In this document: positions 7,264 through 18,108 of the stretch, in pieces
Numbering within the stretch: position 1 is the first letter of the stretch
Layout of the letters: each line of letters opens with the position of its first letter
Notes under the pieces: generated by a model
The model's database searches: none
Seen by the model: the letters and a program-made list of their open reading frames with translations, nothing else
What the model was told of the DNA's origin: nothing
Program-made: the position numbers and the translations under genes
Source: SAR86 cluster bacterium SAR86E
GTDB taxonomy: Bacteria; Pseudomonadota; Gammaproteobacteria; Magnimaribacterales; D2472
Length of the DNA: 64,000 bases
Reading direction: 5' to 3'
Assembly (NCBI GenBank): GCA_000307935.1
Contig: AMWX01000002.1
Location: 204,571 to 268,570, forward strand

Positions 7264-9679
7264 TATTGGCTTGTAAAAGTATATTTTCTGAGGAGGATCC
7301 AATTAGGATTTGATATGAGCCCTCTCTTATTTGCCAAGCATTAGTCTCCACCGACCAAAAAGAAAAATTTCTTGGCCCTAGTTTAATCTCTACTTTTTTA
7401 AGCTCATGGGCACCAATTTCTTCTTTAATAAAACCCTGCAAAGTCTTGCAAGGTTCACCGGGAATAGGGCTTGCAGGGCCCACATAACATTGCGCTATTT
7501 CTAACCCAGAAATATCCCCAGTATTCTGAATTTCAAACTTACATGTGACGACAAAATCACTACCGGTAGCAACTTCTAGATTTTTATAATTGAAACTTGT
7601 ATATGATAATCCGTGACCAAAACAAAATAATGGCTTGATTGAATTTGCTTCATACCATCGATGACCAACTAAAAGTTTTTCTTCATAGTTCATCTGTAAA
7701 TCTTTTCCAGGATAGTGTTTATATGCAGGAGTATCTTCTATTTTAACTGGAAAGGATGTTGGTAATTTACCCGATGGGTTGACTTCTCCCGATAAAATAT
7801 CAACCAAAGCATTTCCAAACTCTTGTCCGGCAAACCATGTTTGAATGATAGCTTTTGCTTTCTTTTCCCATGGCATATGAATCGGAGAACCGGTATTGAT
7901 CACAACGATTGTGTTTTGATTGGCTTCTAATATTGCTTCAATTAATTTATTTTGATTTGCAGGTAAATTGAAATCAGCTCTGTCATTTCCCTCTGTTTCC
8001 CAGTCCGAATTAGTTCCAACAATCAAGATAACTTCATCTGCATTAGAAGCTGTTTCTAGAGCCTCTTGAAAAATATCTACCTCATCAGGAGTTTGGCATC
8101 CTATATAAACTGCTGGAAAATTTCCTTCAAAATTATACTGAACCTCAATTTTATAAGTTTCTCCTTTTTGTAAATTTATGACTCCTTTTTTTGAAGCAGA
8201 GCCAAAGGTAAAAAATGCCTCGCCAGGATCCATGCTAGTCCAATTATCAATTAGCTCATTCCCATCAATCAATAAACGACATTTTCCAATGCCAAAAATT
8301 TCAAATTCATGCAAGCCAGAAATATCAGGCTTATATTTACATGAAAACTTTACTGAGATATTTGGTCTTTTTTCATTTGAAAGCACATCTTTGGCAAAAC
8401 CTTCAAAAACCCAAAACTTACTACCTGTTAAGTGTTCCTCTAAAATTAAATTCTTATCAAATTGATTTCCATCAAAGTATTCAACCAAGAAACCGTCTTT
8501 TTCTTCCATGAGCTCTTCATTTATTTTTGGAAGATACTTGTGAGTATGGCAGCCCTTTGAATATAGAATTTCTGCCTCATGCCCAAGTCTTTCTTGCACT
8601 GCTTCAAGTGGGTGAATTTGATAATGCGGCCTTAAACTTGCACTACCTCCACCAATGATTTGAGCCTCCAAGGCATTTGGTCCAATCACAGCTAATTTTT
8701 TAATATTTTTTTTCAAAGGCAGCGAACCTTCGTTTTTTAATAAAACCATCCCATCAGCTGCCGCTTTTCTTAACAGTAATCTATGTTTAGGTTGATCTAT
8801 AGCTTGCTCGGCTTTAATTTCTGGTTTTTGAAATCTATTTGAGAACTCAGCCACAGTTAAAATTCTTTTAACTTTGTCATCTATCAATTTCTCAGAAACC
8901 TCACTGATTCTCACTGCATCAATTAATGCTTTGCCCCAGACATTACTGGGTCCAGGCATTTCAAGGTCTAAACCACCATTGGCATTTTCGATAGTTTCAA
9001 GCGCTGCTCCCCAATCGCTAACTACATACCCATCAAAACCCCATTCTTCTTTTAAGATCTTGATTAACAGATCTTGATGCGAACTACAAAAAATATTATT
9101 TAATTTGTTATATGCACTCATTACAACTTTTGCATTGCCTTCTTTGATACCCATTTCAAATGGCAATAAATAAATTTCTCTTAAAGTCTGCGCATCTATA
9201 TTTGAGCTTATGGAGTGACGTTCATACTCAGTATCATTTCCAACAAAATGTTTTAAACAAGCTGCTACGTTTTTAGATTGGACACCCTGAACGTAATTGG
9301 TTGCAATTTTTCCAGTCAAAAATGGGTCCTCAGAAAAACTCTCAAAATGTCTTCCTCCCAAAGGATGCCTATGAATATTGATAGTAGGCCCCAATAGAAC
9401 ATCCACATCTTTTGCCTGCGCTTCTTCACCCAATGCAATGCCAATATCCTTGATTAGAGATAGGTCCCACGTAGAACCTATTGATATTGCGCAAGGAAAA
9501 CAAGCTGAAGATTTGCCCGAATTAGAATCGCCTCGAACTCCGTTAGGCCCATCTGACATTTTTATGCTTGGAATATTCTTTTTTTCAATCTTGTTGGTAT
9601 ACCAAGAATTAAATCCACTTAATAAGGAAACTTTTTCATCTAGAGTTAGTGTTTTTATGATCTGATCTATATTTTTCAT
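7232..9679 (-). CDS. GH3 beta-glycosidase with PA14 insert
   Basis: 815 residues. It removes non-reducing-end sugars from beta-glycosides. Seen: the N-terminal GH3 barrel with KHFVGNDTEYERH at 143-155 and the nucleophile D222 in GFDGYVVSDWG; a second GH3 domain interrupted by a PA14 module at about residues 395-530; then GTNSDWETEGNDRADF near 554-570 and a C-terminal fibronectin-III-like domain. This is the bglX/beta-glucosidase architecture. No signal peptide is visible at the start (MKNIDQIIKT), so it should act in the cytoplasm on sugars imported by the neighbouring GPH carrier. Beta-glucosidase is the likeliest activity, but xylosidase or galactosidase cannot be excluded. Confidence 0.92.
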   Translation of the reverse strand: MKNIDQIIKTLTLDEKVSLLSGFNSWYTNKIEKKNIPSIKMSDGPNGVRGDSNSGKSSACFPCAISIGSTWDLSLIKDIGIALGEEAQAKDVDVLLGPTINIHRHPLGGRHFESFSEDPFLTGKIATNYVQGVQSKNVAACLKHFVGNDTEYERHSISSNIDAQTLREIYLLPFEMGIKEGNAKVVMSAYNKLNNIFCSSHQDLLIKILKEEWGFDGYVVSDWGAALETIENANGGLDLEMPGPSNVWGKALIDAVRISEVSEKLIDDKVKRILTVAEFSNRFQKPEIKAEQAIDQPKHRLLLRKAAADGMVLLKNEGSLPLKKNIKKLAVIGPNALEAQIIGGGSASLRPHYQIHPLEAVQERLGHEAEILYSKGCHTHKYLPKINEELMEEKDGFLVEYFDGNQFDKNLILEEHLTGSKFWVFEGFAKDVLSNEKRPNISVKFSCKYKPDISGLHEFEIFGIGKCRLLIDGNELIDNWTSMDPGEAFFTFGSASKKGVINLQKGETYKIEVQYNFEGNFPAVYIGCQTPDEVDIFQEALETASNADEVILIVGTNSDWETEGNDRADFNLPANQNKLIEAILEANQNTIVVINTGSPIHMPWEKKAKAIIQTWFAGQEFGNALVDILSGEVNPSGKLPTSFPVKIEDTPAYKHYPGKDLQMNYEEKLLVGHRWYEANSIKPLFCFGHGLSYTSFNYKNLEVATGSDFVVTCKFEIQNTGDISGLEIAQCYVGPASPIPGEPCKTLQGFIKEEIGAHELKKVEIKLGPRNFSFWSVETNAWQIREGSYQILIGSSSENILLQANINLEQALEVR

Positions 9680-9720
9680 GTGTTAATCTTAATTCCTTTA
9701 TAGTTAAAACACACTCTTAT

Positions 9721-10434
9721 ATGTCTTTAGAGTTCATAAGTTTTTTTGCCGCTCTATCTTTTGCAACCTCTTTGTTAACTTCTATATTTAGTGTTGGAGG
9801 GGGAATAATTATGCTTGTTGCGTTAGCACAATCTTTTTCTCCTGGAACTCTTATTCCCTTGCATGGAGCGATACAATTATCAAATAATTTATCAAGGACA
9901 TTCGTATATAGAAAATTTTTTAAATGGCATTTAATTCAAAATATCCTTGTTGCTACCACCGTTGGGTCCGTTGGAGGAATATTATTATTTGGAGCTATAT
10001 CAGAGCAAGTACTCATATGGTTGATTGCAGGAACAATCTTATTTTTTACTTGGGCGCCATTAGATAATTTTATACTTTCAATCATGAAGAATGATTGGTT
10101 CTGCGGACTGATTTCGGGTTTTGCTGGTATTTTTATCGGTGCAAATGGCCCCTTGGTTACAGCCTACATGCGTTCAAAGAACTTAAATCCTGAATCACTA
10201 GTTGCAAATCATGGTGCTGTCATGATTTATCAACACTCTATAAAAATCCTTTTATTTATGTATTTTTTTGGATTTTCAATTGGAGAATACCTATTCTTTA
10301 TAATAATTTTAGCTATTGCTGGATTTGCAGGCGCAGTATTAGCTAAAGCTATAATCTCTTTAATCCCTTATGAAAGTTTTAATATTGCATTGAAGATACT
10401 TCTATCGTTTCTTGCTTTGATTCTAATTTTATAA
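9721..10434 (+). CDS. TauE/SafE-family (DUF81) membrane permease
   Basis: 237 residues, mostly hydrophobic, with about seven to eight membrane segments. The N-terminal half holds the glycine-rich SVGGGIIMLVAL segment and the second half the paired GFAGIFIGANGPLVTAYM segment, the two-repeat pattern of TauE/SafE (DUF81) carriers, which move sulfite, sulfonates or other small organic anions. It lies 41 bp from the GH3 start and is divergent from it, with no clear functional link. No sulfur-metabolism genes are adjacent, so the substrate is open. The start ATG at 9721 immediately precedes the first hydrophobic helix. Confidence 0.83.
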   Translation: MSLEFISFFAALSFATSLLTSIFSVGGGIIMLVALAQSFSPGTLIPLHGAIQLSNNLSRTFVYRKFFKWHLIQNILVATTVGSVGGILLFGAISEQVLIWLIAGTILFFTWAPLDNFILSIMKNDWFCGLISGFAGIFIGANGPLVTAYMRSKNLNPESLVANHGAVMIYQHSIKILLFMYFFGFSIGEYLFFIIILAIAGFAGAVLAKAIISLIPYESFNIALKILLSFLALILIL

Positions 10435-10493
10435 ATTGTAATTATGTTCATTAAAGTGCAATAGATGAAAAATATTCGTACAATCAAATAAAA

Positions 10494-11396
10494 ATGGTCA
10501 GTTCTATGAAGTTAGTTTTAGGTCTTTTTGGGTTGGAAAATTTTTATGGTGGAGATATTTCATCATATATTGAAATTTCTCAGATGGGTGAGGAGCTAGG
10601 TTTTGATTCAGTGAGTGTTACAGATCATGTGGTAATGGGAAAAAATCTTCATAAATATCCATTTGGAAAATTTCCACTCCCATCTGAGGCTCCTTGGTTC
10701 GAACCATTATCTTTGCTTACGATGATTGCCTCTAATACATCTAAAATTAATTTGGCAACTGCAATCCTAATTGCACCATTAAGAAATCCAGCCCTTCTTG
10801 CTAAGACAGTCGCCACTTTAGATACTATTTCCAAAGGTAGATTGGAGCTTGGAGTGGGTTTGGGGTGGCAAAAAGAAGAATTTGATGCAGCAGGAGTGAG
10901 TTTTGATGACCGCTCTGAAATATTTTGGGAAACTTTAGATATATGTAAATCTCTTTGGCAAGATAGCCCAATTTCTTTTCATGGGAAACATTTTAATTTT
11001 GATGATATTTGGTGCCACCCCCTTCCAGTCCAAGGTCAGGATTTACCCTTGTTATTTGGTTTAAAGATGACACATGAGAATGCCCAAAGAATTGCAAAAG
11101 TAGGGCATGGCTGGATTCCTATTAAGACCAGCCGAGACTTTATTTCAGCAGGAAGAGAAATTCTATCTGAAGCCTTTATAACAGAAGGCAGAAAAGATCA
11201 GCCCAGAATTCGAGGTCAACTTCCTACATGTGTTGATGAGAATGGAGCGCCGAATATAGATTTAACGCTTAAAGAATTAGAAAAATCCATGGCTGCCGGC
11301 CTTGATGAGGTAGAAGTTTTTCCAATTAATTTTGTTCAAGCGCCTGATGATATCTATAAGGTGTTAAGACTTATTTCTGAAGTTAAAAAATCATGA
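10494..11396 (+). CDS. Luciferase-like (LLM class) flavin-dependent oxidoreductase
   Basis: 300 residues of the bacterial-luciferase TIM-barrel family, resembling the F420/FMN-dependent branch. Typical stretches are GFDSVSVTDHVV near residue 39, NLATAILIAPLRNPALLAKTVATLD near residue 88 and GRLELGVGLGWQKEEF around 116-131. The family oxidises or reduces diverse organic substrates with reduced flavin or F420; the cofactor cannot be fixed here. The ATG at 10506 (MKLVLGLFG) is an alternative start that fits the family N-terminus better than MVSSMK, and neither has a strong Shine-Dalgarno. It overlaps the next gene by 4 bp (ATGA), so the two should be co-translated. Confidence 0.84.
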   Translation: MVSSMKLVLGLFGLENFYGGDISSYIEISQMGEELGFDSVSVTDHVVMGKNLHKYPFGKFPLPSEAPWFEPLSLLTMIASNTSKINLATAILIAPLRNPALLAKTVATLDTISKGRLELGVGLGWQKEEFDAAGVSFDDRSEIFWETLDICKSLWQDSPISFHGKHFNFDDIWCHPLPVQGQDLPLLFGLKMTHENAQRIAKVGHGWIPIKTSRDFISAGREILSEAFITEGRKDQPRIRGQLPTCVDENGAPNIDLTLKELEKSMAAGLDEVEVFPINFVQAPDDIYKVLRLISEVKKS

Positions 11397-11809
11397 GAAA
11401 AGATTTGATCCCATCCAAACTATCAAACTTATATGCTTCCATTATTGATCAAAGAAGGTTTACTTCATTGAGTTCAATTATGTGGGAGGAATTTTCAATG
11501 CTAGGTGAGTTTGAAATTATTGGTTTAGAAAATTTTATAATTGCCATGAAGCAGCTTGAAAATTATCAAAGTACCATGCATCAAGTGATGAATGTTCAAG
11601 GTGAATGGGACGAAAATATTTACAAGGGAGAAACATATTGCATTGCAAGTCACATGTTTGATCAAGATAACAAACCTTATAAATTAGATATGGGCATCAT
11701 TTACTCTGATGTGATTGAGATTAGGGAGGAGGCTGCTAAGTTTATCTCACGAACTTTTTCACTCAAATGGAAAAAAACAGATATCTTAGATCTCCCCGAG
11801 CAGAATTAA
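11393..11809 (+). CDS. SnoaL/NTF2-like small protein
   Basis: 138 residues. The pattern (N-terminal helices, ENFIIAMKQLENYQSTMHQV, then a beta-rich half with GEWDENIYKGETYCIASHMFD) looks like a SnoaL_4/NTF2-like cone fold. Members are small isomerases, hydratases or ligand-binding proteins, commonly next to short-chain or flavin oxidoreductases acting on steroids, terpenoids or aromatics. It is translationally coupled (ATGA overlap) to the upstream luciferase-like enzyme, suggesting shared substrate handling. The 3' end overlaps the oxyR gene by 4 bp in convergent orientation. The fold assignment is moderate; no function should be assumed. Confidence 0.68.
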   Translation: MRKDLIPSKLSNLYASIIDQRRFTSLSSIMWEEFSMLGEFEIIGLENFIIAMKQLENYQSTMHQVMNVQGEWDENIYKGETYCIASHMFDQDNKPYKLDMGIIYSDVIEIREEAAKFISRTFSLKWKKTDILDLPEQN

Positions 11810-12708
11810 ACTTGATCGAATTCTTTTAAGGATTTACCAAAGAAATCTATAAGTAGCCCAACACTTTCCATTCCTGCATAATTTGGTCTAGTTATCAAAG
11901 CAATCTCACGATGCGGCCCAGGCTCAGCTAAATGAGAAATAGATAAGTCTTTTTTATTTCCGACCAATTCTTTTAAAGCCATTTCCGGAACCAAGGTTGT
12001 TCCCATTTTACCTTTCACTAATTGAATAAGTGTATTTAAGCTTGAGGCTTTGAGGGAATATTGAGATGAAGAGGAAATATTGCATGCGTCTAAAATATGA
12101 TCTTTTAGGCAATGACCATCTTCAAGAAGCATAAGTTCTGAATGCTCTAGTTCCGATGCTCTTATTTCAGATTTTCCAGCATTCTTATTAAGACTATGTG
12201 AAACCCAAAAAAAGTCCTCTTCCCAAAATTTAAAGCTTAGGAGGCCCTGAACATCGTATGGTAAAGCCAGAATGGCCATATCCAACTCACCTTCCTTCAC
12301 CCTATTAGTAAGAATTTGAGATTGACCTTCCTCTATCTTTAATTTCAGATTAGAGAATTCCTTTTGAAGTTTAGGCAGAACAATTGGAAGAAAATATGGA
12401 CTAATTGTGGGAATGATACCAATTGATAGAGAGCGGCTAAGACCCGCTGAGTTATGCTGCGCAAGTTCATGAATATTGTGGACTTCTAATTTTATTTTTC
12501 TTGCTTTAGCTAATATCTCCTGCCCAAGATTTGTTACGATAACTTTCTTATTGCTTCTTTCAAAAATTTTTACACCCAATTGAGCCTCTAATTCACTAAT
12601 GGCATTGCTAAGGGTTGAAGGTGAAATAAAACATTCCTCGGCAGCTTTTTTAAAATGTAGATTCCTTGCAACCGCTAAAGCATAATCAATTTGTCTAAGA
12701 GTAAGCAT
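11806..12708 (-). CDS. oxyR: OxyR-type peroxide-sensing LysR regulator
   Basis: 300 residues. The N-terminal LysR winged helix-turn-helix (LTLRQIDYALAVARNLHFKK, then PSTLSNAISELE) is followed by a periplasmic-binding-like sensor domain. The decisive feature is LLEDGHCLKDHILDAC, with C200 and C209. This matches E. coli OxyR C199 and C208, whose disulfide forms on H2O2 exposure, and keeps the GHCL context. It is divergent from katG across 139 bp, the classical OxyR target arrangement. It probably activates katG under peroxide stress and represses itself. I could not confidently place its operator in the AT-rich gap. Confidence 0.93.
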   Translation of the reverse strand: MLTLRQIDYALAVARNLHFKKAAEECFISPSTLSNAISELEAQLGVKIFERSNKKVIVTNLGQEILAKARKIKLEVHNIHELAQHNSAGLSRSLSIGIIPTISPYFLPIVLPKLQKEFSNLKLKIEEGQSQILTNRVKEGELDMAILALPYDVQGLLSFKFWEEDFFWVSHSLNKNAGKSEIRASELEHSELMLLEDGHCLKDHILDACNISSSSQYSLKASSLNTLIQLVKGKMGTTLVPEMALKELVGNKKDLSISHLAEPGPHREIALITRPNYAGMESVGLLIDFFGKSLKEFDQV

Positions 12709-14980
<2,272 letters not shown>

Positions 14981-14999
14981 TCAGCATCAATAGTTTGAA

Positions 15000-15026
15000 A
15001 AAGGGGGCTGAAAGCCCCTTTTTTTA
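15000..15026 (+). terminator. Rho-independent terminator after katG
   Basis: The arms GGGGGCT (15003-15009) and AGCCCCT (15013-15019) pair around a 3-nt GAA loop, followed by a run of T's from 15019 to 15025. It begins about 20 bp after the katG stop. An A-run precedes the stem, so it can also work for the opposing small gene at 15034-15216. Confidence 0.85.
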
Positions 15027-15033
15027 TTTAATA

Positions 15034-15216
15034 TTAATAGTGGGGAGGCTTTTCATAATCTATAGGCGGGAAAGATGGTTTTTTATCTTCTATCCGATAC
15101 TCTTTTTTTTTGTTTGAGTATTTTGACATTACATCAGCGGCATCATCTACTGCAGATGGAGTTTTAGTTTTTTGAACCTTTTCCAGGTTGCTAGTTCTAT
15201 TTTTTTTGCTTTCCAT
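15034..15216 (-). CDS. Small hypothetical protein, 60 aa
   Basis: 60 residues, highly charged, with basic N-terminal segments (MESKKNRTSN), a central DDAADVMSKY stretch, and a Pro/Lys-rich C-terminus ending KPPHY. There is no membrane segment, signal peptide or cysteine. I do not recognise a family. It is supported as a gene by its place in an otherwise empty gap between katG and coaD and by the bidirectional terminator just past its stop. Against it, no convincing Shine-Dalgarno precedes the ATG. It looks largely disordered and could be a small cytosolic accessory protein or not a gene at all. Confidence 0.45.
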   Translation of the reverse strand: MESKKNRTSNLEKVQKTKTPSAVDDAADVMSKYSNKKKEYRIEDKKPSFPPIDYEKPPHY

Positions 15217-15281
15217 TGAGGATCATTTTACATAATCTACTAATATTTTGATGAATTAAGAATGTTTAGTATGATTCGATA

Positions 15282-15764
15282 ATGAAGACAGCAATTTATC
15301 CAGGTTCTTTTGATCCAATTACCTTTGGTCATATAGATATTGTTGAAAGAGCCGCTGCATTATTTGATAAAGTCATTCTTGGAGTTGCTGAGAGCCAGTC
15401 CAAGAATCCAATGTTTAGTGTAGAGGAGAGAATCGCACTTATCTCAGAAATTTTTAAAGATAATCCTAAGATTGATGTATTGGGATATTCTAGAAAATTA
15501 ACTGTAGATTTGGCAAGAGAGAATGATGCAATTGCAATTATTAGAGGTCTTAGAGCCGTTGCTGATTTTGAATATGAATTCCAGTTAGCAACCATGAATA
15601 GAAGTCTTGCACCAGATATTGAAAGTATCTTTTTTACTCCCAAAGATACTTTAATTTATGTCTCATCTAGCTTGGTCAAGGAAATTGCAACTTTTGGTGG
15701 AGATGTTTCTCGTTTTGTTTCACCGAATGTTAAAGCGGCTCTTATAAAAAAGATATCTGATTAA
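15282..15764 (+). CDS. coaD: Phosphopantetheine adenylyltransferase
   Basis: 160 residues, standard CoaD length. It transfers AMP from ATP to 4'-phosphopantetheine, the penultimate step of coenzyme A synthesis. Seen: the nucleotidyltransferase motif YPGSFDPITFGHIDI with T14-F-G-H17, then RGLRAVADFEYEFQLATMNR at about residues 88-107 and the ATP-contacting SSSLVKEIA near the C-terminus. Its stop overlaps the mutM stop by 4 bp in convergent orientation, a coaD-mutM neighbourhood also common in other Gammaproteobacteria. Confidence 0.97.
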   Translation: MKTAIYPGSFDPITFGHIDIVERAAALFDKVILGVAESQSKNPMFSVEERIALISEIFKDNPKIDVLGYSRKLTVDLARENDAIAIIRGLRAVADFEYEFQLATMNRSLAPDIESIFFTPKDTLIYVSSSLVKEIATFGGDVSRFVSPNVKAALIKKISD

Positions 15765-16573
15765 GTCTGACATTTACGACAATAAAATGTTGCCCTTTGT
15801 GATTGAATAATTCTTATAATTGATTCTTTTTTACAGTTCTTACACTTTTCATTCGCTCGATCATAAACAGCTAGGTCTATTTTGAAGTAACCCTTATTCC
15901 CATCGGGTTTATAAAAATCTTTAAGGGTTGTGCCCCCAGCTTTTATGGCAATCTTCAAGATTTTTTTAGCTGATTCAGCAATCTTGTTATGTTCTTTTTT
16001 TGTAATTGTTTTACTTTTTCTCGTAGGTCGAATCCTGGCATCAAATAATATTTCATTTGCATAAATATTTCCTATCCCCACAACATTTTGCTGATTCATA
16101 AGTGCATTTTTTATTGGCGATAAAGATTTTTTAATTTTTTGAAAGAAATACTCTCCATCAAATTCTCTTGATAGAGGTTCTGGACCAAGTTTATCTAATA
16201 AAAAATGCTTACTTGGCTCTCCAATGAGATGCATTGACCCAAACCTTCTTGGATCATTAAATATTAGTTTTCCTTTTTGAAAAATAAATTCAATATGATC
16301 ATGTTTTTTATAAAAATTAGACTTTTTGTTTGCAATTCTCAGGGTGCCCGTCATGCCTAGATGAATAAGTATCTGCGATTTTTCAATATGCAGGAGTATA
16401 TATTTTGCTCTTCTATTAATTTTGTTAACTTTGAGTCCAAACAGCTTTTTAAAAGATTTACTGTCCACTTTCCATCTTAGGTTTGGATTATATATTTCTA
16501 TAGATTCTAAGCTTTGATCAGCGAACTCTTGAATTGCTTGAACCGAAGTTTCAACCTCTGGCAATTCAGGCAT
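15761..16573 (-). CDS. mutM: Formamidopyrimidine-DNA glycosylase
   Basis: 270 residues, full-length Fpg. It excises 8-oxoguanine and formamidopyrimidines and nicks the abasic site. Seen: the catalytic N-terminus PELPEVET (P2 is the Schiff-base nucleophile, E3 the acid), K57 in RRAKYILL, HLGMTGTLR, the helix-two-turn-helix VVGIGNIYANEILF near residue 170, and a C-terminal zinc finger with C244, C247, C265 and C268 around R260. All key residues are present. The adjacent tolC-type gene ends 3 bp upstream on the same strand, so mutM probably rides on that transcript. Confidence 0.97.
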   Translation of the reverse strand: MPELPEVETSVQAIQEFADQSLESIEIYNPNLRWKVDSKSFKKLFGLKVNKINRRAKYILLHIEKSQILIHLGMTGTLRIANKKSNFYKKHDHIEFIFQKGKLIFNDPRRFGSMHLIGEPSKHFLLDKLGPEPLSREFDGEYFFQKIKKSLSPIKNALMNQQNVVGIGNIYANEILFDARIRPTRKSKTITKKEHNKIAESAKKILKIAIKAGGTTLKDFYKPDGNKGYFKIDLAVYDRANEKCKNCKKESIIRIIQSQRATFYCRKCQT

Positions 16574-16576
16574 GTC

Positions 16577-17908
16577 TTATCCGAGCAAATTATTTATTTT
16601 AATAAGATCTTCAGGACTTAGTGTTCCAGCAGCCAAATGCAGGCGAAGTGTTGTAATTAAGTAGTCATATTTTGCATTAGAGAGGTTTCGCTCAGCACTA
16701 TAAAGATTTTTTTCAGCTTGAAGTAAGTCAACTATATTTCTAGTCCCCACCTCATAACCAACTTTTGTAGCCTCAAGAGCGCTTGATGCCGAAACAACTG
16801 CTTGTTTTTGAGCTCTAAGATTTGCAACTAATGTAACGACATTAGAATATTGACTTCTAACATCTTGTATAACGCTTCTCTCTGTAAAAAGAGCATCTTC
16901 TGATGATTTGTTCGACTCAGCATATGCCTGTTTAGTTCGTGAAATTACAGCGCCACCTTGAAATATTGGCATGGAAAGTTGCAGGCTATATGTATCTCTT
17001 TGTGTTTCATCTGGAACAGTAATATCAAATAAGCCGCCAGTATCAAAACCATCTACACCATATTGATTGGTTTCAGATTCTGTTGAGTTGCCAACAATAT
17101 CAACTTTAGGAAGGTGGTTAGATGCCACGCTCCTTGCATTATTTTTTGCGGCACTTTTTCTTAGATTTGCTGCTTTAAGTCTGAAGTTATTTGCAACAGC
17201 TTTTCTTGCCCATTCCTCTTTTGAGGCTGGCACTGGATTAGTAACATTTAAATCATTAACGAGACCGTCAAGTGAAAAGATCTCACGACCGACTAAAGCA
17301 TTAAGAGATTCTTTCGCAGTATAAACTTCTCCTTCTATTCTTGTTCTTGCTGCAAGACTTAAATCAAAAGAAAGTTGAGCCTCTTGGACCTCTGTTACTG
17401 CAGCAAGACCGACTTCATATCTCTGTCTAATTTGATCCAATTGTTTTTTGATAGCTTTTTCTTCAGATCTAGCTGCACTTAAATTATCTATTGCGCGCAG
17501 GACATTAAAATATAGTTCAGCAGTCCTTACAATTAAGCTTTGTTGTGAGTAGGCAAAGTCAGCCTCAGCAGCATCTGTCAAAAACTTAGATTGTCTATAT
17601 TTAAACCATGCATCCAGCCTTAACAATGGTTGGGTTAAACGTGCAGAAGTACTAAAATTATTATATTCGCTCTGTAAATTACCATTTTGATAATACTCAT
17701 TCCAGTTTGTTTGAGCGCTTAAATTTATATTTGGAAGTAGAGCAGCCCTTCCTTGAACTTTAATTTCTTTTCCTGATAAGTAAGAAAATTCAGCTGATCT
17801 ATATTGAGGATCATTTTCTAACGCGTCATTGTAAATATCTAATAGGCTATCAGCCGATATATTTAAACTAATGGCAAAGAAAGAAATGGCTAGAATTTGT
17901 TTTTTCAT
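16577..17908 (-). CDS. tolC: TolC-family outer-membrane channel
   Basis: 443 residues, typical of TolC. A cleavable signal peptide is visible (MKKQILAISFFAISLNISA). Two repeats of the outer-membrane efflux domain follow, with DPQYRSAEFSYLSGKE near residue 35 and the second-repeat GTRNIVDLLQAEKNLYSAERNL near residue 390, forming the beta-barrel and coiled-coil tunnel. There are no inner-membrane pump genes beside it. Its promoter carries a palindrome also found twice at the tetR/RND-pump junction near 54.05 kb, so it is the likely exit duct for that pump. It may also serve other exporters. The first stretch after the signal peptide lacks a lipobox Cys, so it is TolC-like rather than OprM-like. 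Confidence 0.93.
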   Translation of the reverse strand: MKKQILAISFFAISLNISADSLLDIYNDALENDPQYRSAEFSYLSGKEIKVQGRAALLPNINLSAQTNWNEYYQNGNLQSEYNNFSTSARLTQPLLRLDAWFKYRQSKFLTDAAEADFAYSQQSLIVRTAELYFNVLRAIDNLSAARSEEKAIKKQLDQIRQRYEVGLAAVTEVQEAQLSFDLSLAARTRIEGEVYTAKESLNALVGREIFSLDGLVNDLNVTNPVPASKEEWARKAVANNFRLKAANLRKSAAKNNARSVASNHLPKVDIVGNSTESETNQYGVDGFDTGGLFDITVPDETQRDTYSLQLSMPIFQGGAVISRTKQAYAESNKSSEDALFTERSVIQDVRSQYSNVVTLVANLRAQKQAVVSASSALEATKVGYEVGTRNIVDLLQAEKNLYSAERNLSNAKYDYLITTLRLHLAAGTLSPEDLIKINNLLG

Positions 17909-17918
17909 ATTTAAAATT

Positions 17919-17939
17919 AATGTTTACACTGCATACATT
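17919..17939. promoter_or_regulatory. Putative TetR-type operator at the tolC promoter
   Basis: A 21-bp imperfect dyad centred on 17929: the left arm AATGTTTACA and the reverse complement of the right arm, AATGTATGCA, agree at 8 of 10 positions. The core (17920-17939) matches the two copies between tetR and the RND pump at 17 of 20 positions each. It overlaps the -10 element of the tolC promoter, as expected of a repressor site. Confidence 0.7.
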
Positions 17940-17966
17940 AAAACTCTTATTGGACACTGTTGTCAA
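17937..17966 (-). promoter_or_regulatory. Sigma70 promoter for tolC
   Basis: On the minus strand, a perfect -35 TTGACA (17966-17961), an 18-nt spacer and a -10 TTTAAT (17942-17937), which matches TATAAT at 5 of 6. Transcription would start close to the tolC ATG at 17908. The -10 lies inside the putative operator region. Confidence 0.65.
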
Positions 17967-18108
17967 GTTTGCTTTACACCGAAATACAATAAATATATTT
18001 TAATCTATTGTTAAACAATCTCCTAAAATCTCTCAAATTAATAGCTTTCTTTTAATTTACTTAGAGTAGAATACTAGTTAAAAGTTCATCAGTATCAGGA
18101 AGTATTAA

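Noticed and set aside
10696..10705. GGTTCGAACC, a tRNA T-loop-like string
   Set aside because: It lies inside the luciferase-like coding region (PWFEPLSLL) with no acceptor stem or CCA around it. No tRNA was found anywhere in the window.
18007..18019. Palindrome ATTGTT-A-AACAAT upstream of parE
   Set aside because: It is short and AT-only apart from two G/C pairs, expected by chance in such sequence; no second copy or promoter fit was found.
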